A stretch of 13,096 nucleotides of DNA, taken from NCBI GenBank assembly GCA_023259315.1, contig JAHFQL010000025.1, forward strand, positions 1 to 13,096, written 5' to 3'. Below are positions 6,595-12,658 of this stretch, in pieces. Under the pieces are notes generated by a model. That model had not been told where the DNA came from, searched no databases, and saw only the letters and a list, made by a program, of their open reading frames with translations. The DNA is from Candidatus Woesearchaeota archaeon (lineage in GTDB: Archaea > Nanoarchaeota > Nanoarchaeia > Woesearchaeales > GW2011-AR4). The stretch's first letter is position 1; the number at the start of each line of letters is the position of its first letter. Position numbers and translations under genes: made by a program.

Positions 6595-7007
6595 AAGAAA
6601 TAGAACAAATGTACCAGGAGCAAATCTTGGACCATTACAAAAATCCTAGAAATGCAGGCAGAATAATGAATGCAACAGTCCATCACCATGAAAAAAATCC
6701 ATTATGCGGTGATGAACTGGATGTGTACATACTAATTGATGATGATAAAAATATTGCGGACGTAAAAATTCAGGCGCATGGATGTGCTATTTCAACAGCA
6801 AGCGCATCAATGATGACTGACAAAGTAAAAGGAAAAAATATTGAAGAAATAAGAAAAATGAAAAAAAATGATGTATTAGAGATGCTTGGAATTCCAATCA
6901 GCGCAGCTAGATTAAAATGTGCATTACTCTCAATGGATACTTTTAAAAATGCTATAGTAATATTCGAGAAATACATAAAAGAACCTGGGATCAAGGGTGA
7001 AAGATAA
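6591..7007 (+). CDS. sufU: SufU/IscU-type scaffold or sulfur-transfer protein
   Basis: The 138-residue protein belongs to the IscU/NifU-N/SufU fold (COG0822). The three cluster/zinc Cys and the Asp are present: C39 and D41 in NPLCGDEL, C65 in AHGCAISTASASMMT, and C110 in ARLKCALLS. The N-terminal DHYKNPRNAG block is typical. C65 and C110 are 45 residues apart, close to IscU spacing, whereas Bacillus-type SufU has an insertion that makes this gap longer. The IscU LPPVK(I/V)HCS motif is absent: the residue before C110 is Lys, not His, and ARLKCALLS looks more like SufU. It may act as sulfur relay from SufS, as a scaffold, or both. It starts inside the stop of the upstream unknown gene; sufC follows after 5 bases. 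Confidence 0.9.
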   Translation: MKEIEQMYQEQILDHYKNPRNAGRIMNATVHHHEKNPLCGDELDVYILIDDDKNIADVKIQAHGCAISTASASMMTDKVKGKNIEEIRKMKKNDVLEMLGIPISAARLKCALLSMDTFKNAIVIFEKYIKEPGIKGER

Positions 7008-7012
7008 TTAAA

Positions 7013-7768
7013 ATGACAGATGAATTAGTGATAAAGGATTTACACGTAAGCATTGAAGGAAAGAAAATTTTGAATGGTGTAGATTTAATAGTAAAGAAAG
7101 GGGAAGTCTGCGCTTTGATGGGGCCAAACGGCTCTGGAAAATCAACCTTGGCTTACACTTTGATGGGACATCCGAAATATCAGGTTAAGAATGGGGAAGT
7201 ATGGTACAAGGGAAAAAATGTGCTTGAATTGAAAGCGGATGAAAGGGCCAAGCTTGGGATATTCCTTTCGTTCCAGTACCCGCAGGAAATACCTGGAGTC
7301 AGCGTTTCAAACTTCCTGAAGACTGCTTACAATGCTGTAAAGCCGAGCCAGATAAGCGTGCCAGATTTTGTGAAACTTTTAAAGGAAAAGATGAAACTGC
7401 TCAGGATAGACGATACTTTCAGCAGGAGATACCTAAACGAGGGATTTTCAGGCGGGGAAAAGAAGAGGACAGAAATTTTACAGCTTGCAGTCTTGCAGCC
7501 AGAAATTGCAATACTCGATGAGACAGATTCCGGCTTGGACATTGATTCCTTGAAAATTGTTGCAGAAGGTGTGAATACTTTGCTCGGCCCAAACATGGGT
7601 GTCCTGGTTATAACTCACTACCAGCGATTGCTGAATTACATAACTCCTGATAAAGTCCACATAATGGTGAAAGGGAGGATTGTCAAAAGCGGCGGAAAAG
7701 AATTGGCGCATGAATTGGAAGCAAATGGCTATGATGAATACGCAGGTGAAGAAGAGATAAAAACATAA
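7013..7768 (+). CDS. sufC: SufC, ABC-type ATPase of the SufBCD complex
   Basis: SufC hydrolyses ATP and drives the conformational change in SufB and SufD needed for cluster assembly. At 251 residues it has normal length. The motifs in order are Walker A GPNGSGKST (37-45), Q-loop FLSFQYPQEIPGV with Q88, signature FSGGEKKR (145-152), Walker B IAILDE (165-170) followed by the SufC-typical TDSGLD, and the switch His H202 in VITHYQRLL. It is soluble, with no membrane segment. In many bacterial operons sufC stands next to sufB and sufD; here it is separated from them by sufS, sufU and two unknown genes. The start at 7013 is 5 bases after the previous stop. Confidence 0.96.
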   Translation: MTDELVIKDLHVSIEGKKILNGVDLIVKKGEVCALMGPNGSGKSTLAYTLMGHPKYQVKNGEVWYKGKNVLELKADERAKLGIFLSFQYPQEIPGVSVSNFLKTAYNAVKPSQISVPDFVKLLKEKMKLLRIDDTFSRRYLNEGFSGGEKKRTEILQLAVLQPEIAILDETDSGLDIDSLKIVAEGVNTLLGPNMGVLVITHYQRLLNYITPDKVHIMVKGRIVKSGGKELAHELEANGYDEYAGEEEIKT

Positions 7769-7811
7769 AATTTAAAATAAGAGACCATATAATTATTAAT
7801 AGGAATAAAAA

Positions 7812-8156
7812 ATGCAACAGCAAACAAAAGAAATGATAGTGACTTTGACAGACAAAGCAGCAAGCAAAGTAAAACAAATGCTGAAGAAGGAAAGCAAAGA
7901 TGATTATGGGCTAAGGATAGGCATACTCATGGGCGGCTGTTCCGGATACATGTATGAAATTGGCATGGAAAAATCTGCAAAAGAAAACGACGTTATTTTG
8001 GAGGAAAAAGGCGTTAAAATATTCATGAATCAGGAAAGCATCGCTTTCATGAAAGGCTCAATAGTTGATTACATTGACGCATTGCAGAATGCTGGCTTCA
8101 AGATAAGCAATCCTAATGTGAAAAGAACCTGCGGCTGCGGGCATTCTGTGGGATAA
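7812..8156 (+). CDS. sufA: A-type Fe-S carrier protein (SufA/IscA/HesB family)
   Basis: A-type carriers accept clusters from the scaffold and pass them to target enzymes. The 114-residue protein has the three conserved Cys: C43 in GGCSGYMYE, and C107 and C109 in RTCGCGHS at the C-terminus. The N-terminal part starts the fold with VTLTDKAASKVKQML. M1 at 7812 is preceded by AGGAAT and by a TATA-like ATATAATTA (7787-7795), so it may have its own weak promoter as well as read-through from sufC, 43 bases upstream. M8 is a possible internal start. I cannot tell SufA, IscA and ErpA apart from sequence, so the symbol reflects the neighbourhood. Confidence 0.92.
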   Translation: MQQQTKEMIVTLTDKAASKVKQMLKKESKDDYGLRIGILMGGCSGYMYEIGMEKSAKENDVILEEKGVKIFMNQESIAFMKGSIVDYIDALQNAGFKISNPNVKRTCGCGHSVG

Positions 8157-8179
8157 AATGAGCAAAATCTTCATAACCT

Positions 8180-8208
8180 TGAAACAAAGAAATCAATTTA
8201 TTGTTTCA
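8180..8208. other. Inverted repeat after the A-type carrier gene
   Basis: TGAAACAA (8180-8187) and TTGTTTCA (8201-8208) form a perfect 8-bp stem with a 13-base loop. It lies in the 127-base gap between the suf island and the next unit. There is no clean oligo-T run directly after it, so it is not a classic terminator; it could be an mRNA end structure or a protein site. Confidence 0.35.
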
Positions 8209-8249
8209 GAATTTATCAAGGGATTGGCCTAATTTACCAATTTTTCAAT

Positions 8250-8275
8250 AATATTTATTAATAGACAATTGTTTA
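8250..8275 (+). promoter_or_regulatory. Promoter and operator of the ubiquitin-like/ttuA/transporter unit
   Basis: The TATA box AATATTTATTAAT (8250-8262) is centred about 28 bases before the ATG at 8284. It is followed at once by TAGACAATTGTTTA (8262-8275), with the perfectly palindromic core ACAATTGT (8265-8272). This agrees with the ferredoxin operator at 11 of 14 positions and has the same place between TATA box and start. The same regulator as for the suf-linked gene is inferred. Confidence 0.5.
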
Positions 8276-8283
8276 TTGTTCTT

Positions 8284-8499
8284 ATGGATAAAATAAATGT
8301 AACTGTTTTCATAGACCGGGAAAATAAAAATAAAAATTTTCAATTAGAAAATAATATGTTAGTGAGCGACCTTTTACAAAAACTAAACATAAATCCAGTC
8401 ACAGTAATAATTTCAATAAATAACGAGCTAATGCTGGAAGATGAAGAATTAAAGGACAATGACGAGATAAAAATATTATCTGTTATTTCTGGTGGCTAA
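8284..8499 (+). CDS. Ubiquitin-like sulfur carrier (ThiS/MoaD/TtuB/SAMP type) ending in Gly-Gly
   Basis: From ATG 8284 the protein has 71 residues and ends in ISGG, the diglycine tail that is adenylated and thiocarboxylated in ThiS, MoaD, TtuB and SAMP proteins. The pattern of short strands, the central helix LVSDLLQKLNI, the strand TVIISINNELM and the acidic DEELKDNDEIKIL block fit the beta-grasp fold. One base separates its stop from the start of the TtuA-like gene, so it is most likely the sulfur donor of that enzyme. An E1-like activating enzyme is needed to load it; none is in this window. In-frame TTG 8269 lies inside the operator and would be too close to the TATA box, so 8284 is chosen. 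Confidence 0.88.
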   Translation: MDKINVTVFIDRENKNKNFQLENNMLVSDLLQKLNINPVTVIISINNELMLEDEELKDNDEIKILSVISGG

Positions 8500-8500
8500 A

Positions 8501-9439
8501 ATGGTTAATATACATCTCAATTGCTGCAATCAAAAGCCGGTCTTTGCGTCTTTGTCAGGGGAGAGACTTTGCAAAAATCATTTCACAGATTATTTTGAAA
8601 GCAAGGCTTTAAAGACCATAAGGCAGTTTGGTTTAGTTGATAAACAGGATAATATTGGGGTTGCATTGTCCGGTGGCAAGGACTCCCTTACAGTTTTGCA
8701 TATTTTAAATAAACTTTCGAAAGAAAATCCAAAAATAAATATAAATGCGATTGCGATTGACGAAGGCATTTCAGGCTACAGGGATAAGACTTTGGCCACA
8801 GCAAAAAAATTTTGTGAAGGTAACAATATTGCACTTCATATTTTCTCATATAAAGGAGAGTTTGGATTGACTCTTGACGAGATGTTAAAAATCTTGAATG
8901 TTAAGCCATGCACAATCTGCGGCATTTTCAGAAGATACCTGTTGAATAAAAAATCAAGGGAATTAAAACTGGCAAAACTTGCAACAGGCCATAATCTTGA
9001 CGATGAATGCCAGTCAATCTTGATGAACCAGATGCGGAACGATATAAGAACATCAGCCAGGCTCGGGCCAAAGGTTGGATTGATTAATGATAATAAATTT
9101 GTCCAGCGAATCAAGCCATTGTATCTGTGCACAGAAAAGGAAGTGACTACTTACGCCTTCATTAATGGATTATTGGACAATTTCAATGAATGCCCCAATG
9201 CCGTGCATTCTTTCAGGGCGCAAGTGAGGGATATGGTTAATGACATGGAGCAAAAATTTCCTGGAACAAAATATTCTATCGTGAATTCATTCCTGCAGAT
9301 TCTGCCGTTCTTGAAGGAACAATTTAAAGACGGAACAATAAAATCCTGTTCTAACTGCCAAGAGCCCAGCGCAAATGATGTGTGCAATGCTTGTGTTTAT
9401 TTAGAAAAGTTAAAAAACAAAGTAACCTCCCAATTGTAA
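8501..9439 (+). CDS. TtuA/NcsA-family tRNA 2-thiolation enzyme
   Basis: These ATP-pyrophosphatases activate a uridine of tRNA by adenylation and replace its 2-oxygen with sulfur; TtuA acts on U54, Ncs6/NcsA on wobble U34. From ATG 8501 it has 312 residues. An N-terminal zinc-finger-like part (C8, C9, LSGERLCKNHF with C24 and H27) lacks one of the usual CxxC positions and has adjacent Cys instead. The PP-loop is LSGGKDS (56-62). C137 and C140 in KPCTICG with C231 in NECPNA match the ligands of the [4Fe-4S] cluster in TtuA. TGHNLDDECQS is the family helix block. The C-terminal zinc site is CSNC...CNAC. It sits one base after its probable sulfur carrier. U54 or U34 specificity cannot be read here. 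Confidence 0.92.
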   Translation: MVNIHLNCCNQKPVFASLSGERLCKNHFTDYFESKALKTIRQFGLVDKQDNIGVALSGGKDSLTVLHILNKLSKENPKININAIAIDEGISGYRDKTLATAKKFCEGNNIALHIFSYKGEFGLTLDEMLKILNVKPCTICGIFRRYLLNKKSRELKLAKLATGHNLDDECQSILMNQMRNDIRTSARLGPKVGLINDNKFVQRIKPLYLCTEKEVTTYAFINGLLDNFNECPNAVHSFRAQVRDMVNDMEQKFPGTKYSIVNSFLQILPFLKEQFKDGTIKSCSNCQEPSANDVCNACVYLEKLKNKVTSQL

Positions 9440-10345
9440 ATGGTAGCTTGGATATTTTTTGTATTGCTTTCAGAACTTATGTGGGCTTTTACCTCTTTGA
9501 TTGATAAAGTAATGCTATCAAAACAGCATATCAAAAGCCCTCAAATTTTTATAATATTCAATGGCTTGATGAATGTTTTATTGATATTTATGCTTCCATT
9601 TTTTGATTTTGGAAAACTTAACTCTATTGATATGACTGTTGCTTTGTCTGCGGGTATTTTTTTGACCTTTGGAATTGTCTTTTATTACAAAGCAGTGCAA
9701 TGCGAAGAGATATCGAGAGTGATTATACTGTGGCAGTTCATACCTATTTTTGTCCTGCTGTTTTCATTTTTATTATTGAATGATGTCCTTACAACAAGGC
9801 ATTTGATTGGATTTTTGTTTTTGTTTGTTGCTGGACTGGTTGTTTCATACAAAAAAATAAATGGCTCGTTCAAATTAAGCAAGGCATTTTATTACATGCT
9901 TGCATCAACGCTTCTTATCTCAATTTATTACATCTCCTCAACGCACATATACAAGGTCACAAGCTTCTGGAGCGCTTTCATGTGGCTCAGGCTTTCTTCT
10001 TTTTCTTCTGTTCTGCTTTTGCTGATTCCGTCCATAAGGAAACAGTTTATTGAAACTTTTATGAATATGAAAAAAAGCATTAAGGCATTAATTATATCAA
10101 AACAATTTGTTGATTTTTTAGCTTTCATTGTGCTTGGGCTTGCAATCCTGAACGGGCCAATTGCATTGATAAGCGCACTTGGAAGCGCAGCAGCCCCGAT
10201 ATTCATATTTGCATTAACGGTTGCAACGACCACCTATCTGCCTAATTTGATTAAGGAAGAAATAAACAAAAATATAGTTTTTATAAAATTAGCGGCTATA
10301 CTGTTGATAATAGCAGGAATTGTCTTTATGAATTTAGGAATTTGA
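9440..10345 (+). CDS. EamA/DMT-family membrane transporter
   Basis: The 301-residue protein is almost wholly hydrophobic, with about ten predicted membrane helices in two halves of five, as in the drug/metabolite transporter (EamA) family. The N-terminal WIFFVLLSELMWAFTSLIDK is the usual first helix, and charged residues such as the SYKKINGSFK loop near the middle separate the two repeats. The ATG follows the TtuA stop without a gap, so it is very likely cotranscribed and coupled. The substrate is unknown; its place suggests, without proof, a solute linked to sulfur or tRNA modification. The last 12 bases overlap the end of the convergent minus-strand gene. Confidence 0.85.
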   Translation: MVAWIFFVLLSELMWAFTSLIDKVMLSKQHIKSPQIFIIFNGLMNVLLIFMLPFFDFGKLNSIDMTVALSAGIFLTFGIVFYYKAVQCEEISRVIILWQFIPIFVLLFSFLLLNDVLTTRHLIGFLFLFVAGLVVSYKKINGSFKLSKAFYYMLASTLLISIYYISSTHIYKVTSFWSAFMWLRLSSFSSVLLLLIPSIRKQFIETFMNMKKSIKALIISKQFVDFLAFIVLGLAILNGPIALISALGSAAAPIFIFALTVATTTYLPNLIKEEINKNIVFIKLAAILLIIAGIVFMNLGI

Positions 10346-10642
10346 GAAATCTTCCGGTTGCAGGACATCTTTCCATAATCTTTCCATGCAATGCTCTAAA
10401 CTTTCTCCATTTCCTACTTGGCCACATAATTTTGTGTCATGTAGCCTCCACATGTGAAAATATTTATCATGGCTTCCAAATATTCTATCTACTTCAGAAA
10501 GGTCAGAAAGATCACACTCAATTCTATAAAATTCTATTTCCATCCCATTAGGAAGTTTTCTAGCATCATATGGTCCCTCATCCATGATACGCAAGAATGA
10601 ATGCTTACTTCTTAAAATTTTCCATGTTTTATTAAAATGCAT
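10334..10642 (-). CDS. Unknown 102-residue protein, minus strand
   Basis: The gene runs opposite to the transporter and overlaps its end by 12 bases. Starting at the ATG complementary to 10640-10642, it has 102 residues. An upstream TTG (10657) in frame would lie only about 10 bases from the likely TATA box and is rejected. The protein is soluble, has two Cys, several Trp and His (for example KYFHMWRLHDTKLCG), and an acidic centre (ECDLSDLSEVDRIFG). I recognise no family. Its promoter is probably the AT-rich TTAAATATAATTAA at 10661-10674, read on the minus strand, so it shares this region with the divergent ferredoxin gene. Confidence 0.6.
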   Translation of the reverse strand: MHFNKTWKILRSKHSFLRIMDEGPYDARKLPNGMEIEFYRIECDLSDLSEVDRIFGSHDKYFHMWRLHDTKLCGQVGNGESLEHCMERLWKDVLQPEDFSNS

Positions 10643-10658
10643 ATGTAATAATCGCAAC

Positions 10659-10684
10659 TTTTAAATATAATTAACAATTGTTAA
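10659..10684 (+). promoter_or_regulatory. Ferredoxin promoter with perfect palindromic operator
   Basis: The TATA box TTTTAAATATAA (10659-10670) is centred about 26 bases before the ferredoxin ATG at 10691. It is followed directly by TTAACAATTGTTAA (10671-10684), a perfect 14-base palindrome. It differs from the site before the regulator gene (167-180) at one base. The arrangement of TATA box, palindrome and ATG is the same as at 151-184 and 8250-8284. Repression by the encoded suf-linked regulator is inferred. The TATA region may also serve the minus-strand gene. Confidence 0.65.
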
Positions 10685-10690
10685 CTTAAG

Positions 10691-10975
10691 ATGACGGAGC
10701 ATAACCAGCTACAAGAAACTTCAAAAAAATACCAGATACAGCACGACAGGCCTAACTGCATAGGATGCGCTGCCTGCGCTGCGGTAGCTCCAGATTTCTG
10801 GACAATGAACGAAGATGGCAAATCCGACATTGTGGGGTGCAAGAAGCGGGATGATGAATCGGAAGAATTGGACATTGACGAAAAAGATTACGCTGCAAAC
10901 AGGGAAGCAGCAGATTCCTGCCCTGTGAATGTTATTCATATCATAAATAAAGAAACAAAAGAGAAAATAATTTAA
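10691..10975 (+). CDS. Single-cluster [4Fe-4S] ferredoxin
   Basis: The 94-residue acidic protein is a small electron carrier. C23-x2-C26-x2-C29 in NCIGCAACAAVAPDFW and C77 in SCPVNVIHI hold one [4Fe-4S] cluster; the layout (one CxxCxxC and a distant CP) is that of archaeal and Bacillus monocluster ferredoxins. A fifth Cys, C50 in IVGCKK, is not a standard ligand here. The centre has an Asp/Glu-rich insertion (DDESEELDIDEKD). The ATG at 10691 is fixed by the TATA box spacing. The operator in its promoter suggests that its expression follows Fe-S supply. Its redox partner is not evident; a membrane NqrB/RnfD-like protein lies nearby but is transcribed separately. Confidence 0.93.
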   Translation: MTEHNQLQETSKKYQIQHDRPNCIGCAACAAVAPDFWTMNEDGKSDIVGCKKRDDESEELDIDEKDYAANREAADSCPVNVIHIINKETKEKII

Positions 10976-10999
10976 AGATTTGAAAAATTTAATTCTATA

Positions 11000-11200
11000 A
11001 TGAAAAAATGCCCCAAATGCGGCTCTTCTGATGTAAAATTAGTAAAATATTTAGGCATAAATATTATAAAATGCAACAACTGCGGCTTTGATGAATCATC
11101 ACAGTATGATGTTTATCCCGAGCAGAAAACAAGCCAGGAAGCAAAGGGAAAATACAATGTATACAAAACTGGCGGGGCAAGAAGAACGGTTAAAAAATAA
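11000..11200 (+). CDS. Small zinc-ribbon protein
   Basis: The 66-residue protein starts MKKCPKCGSSDVKLV and has CNNCGFDE 21 residues after the first Cys pair, so it forms a classical CxxC...CxxC zinc ribbon. The C-terminal half is basic and probably unstructured (GKYNVYKTGGARRTVKK). Such small ribbons are frequent in archaea and often bind nucleic acid or the ribosome; no specific role can be given. The gene begins 24 bases after the ferredoxin stop. A TATA-like AATAATTTAAA (10966-10976) about 29 bases before the ATG suggests its own leaderless promoter. Its TAA abuts the stop of the convergent minus-strand gene. Confidence 0.8.
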   Translation: MKKCPKCGSSDVKLVKYLGINIIKCNNCGFDESSQYDVYPEQKTSQEAKGKYNVYKTGGARRTVKK

Positions 11201-11692
11201 TCATTTATACAAAGTCACTTGGTAAGCATTACCTGTTAATCTTGATACAAGCATTGTTGCCCCATTGTCATTTCCGCTAAATGGAATCCTTATCGACCGT
11301 CCATAAGTATTTGTGAGCAGAAAACCATTAGCAAAAAGCCTTAAATCAACCTTAGCCTCCCTTTGAGTGAATGGATCTTTGAGAGTGGCAACCAGCTCTA
11401 CCCAAATTTGTTCATTGTTACTAATAGTAACAATAAGAATAGAAGTCCTGTTTTCATAAAGTTTTTGTGCCCAATCATTTGTACTATCGTATGAAGCTAT
11501 TGCATTTGATTCCATTGCATCAAAGGCGTGTCTTATTGGGGTCAGATTTATGTCAAATCTAAAATTTCTAAGAAGATAACCAATATTACCAAAAGTGCTT
11601 AAGATTGTGTGGTCCGTTAATTTACCATCTCGCGGAGAAATTGGAGTCTTTGGTTCTTGTACACGTCTTTCTAATGGTACAGCCTGAAGCAT
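11201..11692 (-). CDS. Unknown 163-residue protein, minus strand
   Basis: The protein has no recognised motif. After a polar N-terminus with several Pro (VPLERRVQEPKTPISPRDG) it shows alternating hydrophobic strands (SILIVTISNNEQIWVELVATL; VDLRLFANGFLLTNTYG), which suggests a mainly beta fold. There is no Cys, signal peptide or membrane helix. A TATA box on the minus strand, GATTTATAAAAAAA (complement of 11710-11723), lies about 26 bases before the ATG, which supports the start and a leaderless message. Its stop directly abuts that of the convergent zinc-ribbon gene. Confidence 0.7.
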   Translation of the reverse strand: MLQAVPLERRVQEPKTPISPRDGKLTDHTILSTFGNIGYLLRNFRFDINLTPIRHAFDAMESNAIASYDSTNDWAQKLYENRTSILIVTISNNEQIWVELVATLKDPFTQREAKVDLRLFANGFLLTNTYGRSIRIPFSGNDNGATMLVSRLTGNAYQVTLYK

Positions 11693-11709
11693 AATTAAGT
11701 AATTATGGA

Positions 11710-11786
11710 TTTTTTTATAAATCTTTCCAGTTACAACTTATTCATTGATAATTGCAGAACCCATCAATCCACAATATTTATATAAT
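11710..11786. promoter_or_regulatory. Divergent promoter region for the minus-strand gene and the NqrB/RnfD-like gene
   Basis: On the minus strand, GATTTATAAAAAAA (11710-11723) is a TATA box for the gene starting at 11692. On the plus strand, AATATTTATATAAT (11773-11786) is centred about 28 bases before ATG 11808 and shares its first twelve bases with the TATA box at 151. No ACAATTGT palindrome lies in this region, in contrast to the three promoters proposed to be co-regulated. Confidence 0.55.
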
Positions 11787-11807
11787 TCATTTTTTAAATC
11801 ATATGTG

Positions 11808-12650
11808 ATGGAAAACTTTGAAATTAAATCAATACTCAACAGATTCACAATCTACCAGTACATGTCTGCTTTTTTGGTTATTTTAACTTTAGGGAGCATA
11901 TTTTTTTATGGTTTTGGAATTAATTCTTTGATTCCGGTTTTAATCTCTGTTTTGACTACATCAATTTTAGATTTATCAATAAATTATTTTAGATTCAAAA
12001 CCCTTGAATTTCCATATTCAGCATTTATCTCGGGGTTGTTTATCGGCGGTTTACTAACGCAAAATTTGCCGTGGCATGTTTATATTACTGCAGGAATTAT
12101 GGCAATTTTATCAAAGCATTTGATTAAAGTCCATGGAAAACACATTTTCAATCCGGCTAATCTTGGAATTTTGTTGGTATTTTTAATATTCAACGCTCAA
12201 AACACGTGGTGGATCTCCTCTCCATTAATTCTTGTGATAATTTTTGGAATCTTTGTTTTGTGGAGACAAAGAAGATTTGACTTGGGAATTTCGTTTCTTG
12301 CTGCATATTATATTTTGCATGCTGTTTTTGATAGTTCGATAGTAATGAACGGTATGCCAATGATGGCTAATATGCCAATGATGATGCACAATTTCTATCA
12401 GTCATTCACTAATCAATCCACGATTTTCTTTTTTGCTATGTTCATGCTAATCGAGCCAAAAACTCATCCGGCTGCAAGAAAACAAAGAATATTTTATGGA
12501 ATTTTAGTTGCAGCCATGCTGATTGGAATTGAGATTTACAATCCAAGATTTGGAATTCCATTTGTATTGGCAATAGCAAATTTGTTTGTTCCTTTGTTGA
12601 ATAGGATTAGATTTGAATTTTGGAGAAATAGATTAAATACTCAGAAATAA
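11808..12650 (+). CDS. NqrB/RnfD-like integral membrane protein with Met-rich loop
   Basis: From ATG 11808 the protein has 280 residues and about eight to nine membrane helices. The HIFNPANLGILL block and MLIEPKTHPAARKQ near the C-terminal part match conserved positions of the NQR2/RnfD/RnfE superfamily (NqrB, RnfD, UnbU), where NPA and D-P-K/R-T-x-P motifs recur. No other Rnf or Nqr subunit is in the window, so it is a stand-alone member whose cofactor and partner are unknown. An extramembrane loop at residues 180-194 has eight Met and one His, encoded by an 18-base tandem duplication. An in-frame TTG at 11745 would lie upstream of the TATA box (11773-11786), so the ATG 29 bases after it is used. 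Confidence 0.78.
   Translation: MENFEIKSILNRFTIYQYMSAFLVILTLGSIFFYGFGINSLIPVLISVLTTSILDLSINYFRFKTLEFPYSAFISGLFIGGLLTQNLPWHVYITAGIMAILSKHLIKVHGKHIFNPANLGILLVFLIFNAQNTWWISSPLILVIIFGIFVLWRQRRFDLGISFLAAYYILHAVFDSSIVMNGMPMMANMPMMMHNFYQSFTNQSTIFFFAMFMLIEPKTHPAARKQRIFYGILVAAMLIGIEIYNPRFGIPFVLAIANLFVPLLNRIRFEFWRNRLNTQK
12353..12386 (+). repeat. 18-base tandem duplication encoding a Met-rich loop
   Basis: TATGCCAATGATG occurs at 12353-12365 and again at 12371-12383, a period of 18 bases that keeps the frame and yields GMPMMA followed by NMPMMM. Together with M180 before and H194 after, this makes a Met/His-rich loop between two membrane helices. Such clusters can bind Cu(I) or Ag(I), but metal binding here is inference. 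Confidence 0.6.
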
Positions 12651-12658
12651 TTGTAAAA

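Noticed and set aside
8158..8232. A 24-codon ORF starting ATG AGC AAA just after the A-type carrier gene
   Set aside because: It is very short, has no recognisable motif, and is overlapped by the inverted repeat at 8180-8208; chance is the simpler reading.
8269..8283. TTG start at 8269 for the ubiquitin-like protein
   Set aside because: It falls inside the palindromic element and too close to the TATA box; ATG 8284 gives the family-like N-terminus and correct spacing.
9428..9441. CAATTGT before the transporter gene as another operator
   Set aside because: It lies within the last codons of the TtuA-like gene, lacks the outer arms, and has no TATA box in the right place; the transporter is coupled to the upstream gene.
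11745..11807. TTG start at 11745 for the NqrB/RnfD-like protein
   Set aside because: The extra 21 codons would run across the strong TATA box at 11773-11786; ATG 11808 fits a leaderless transcript.
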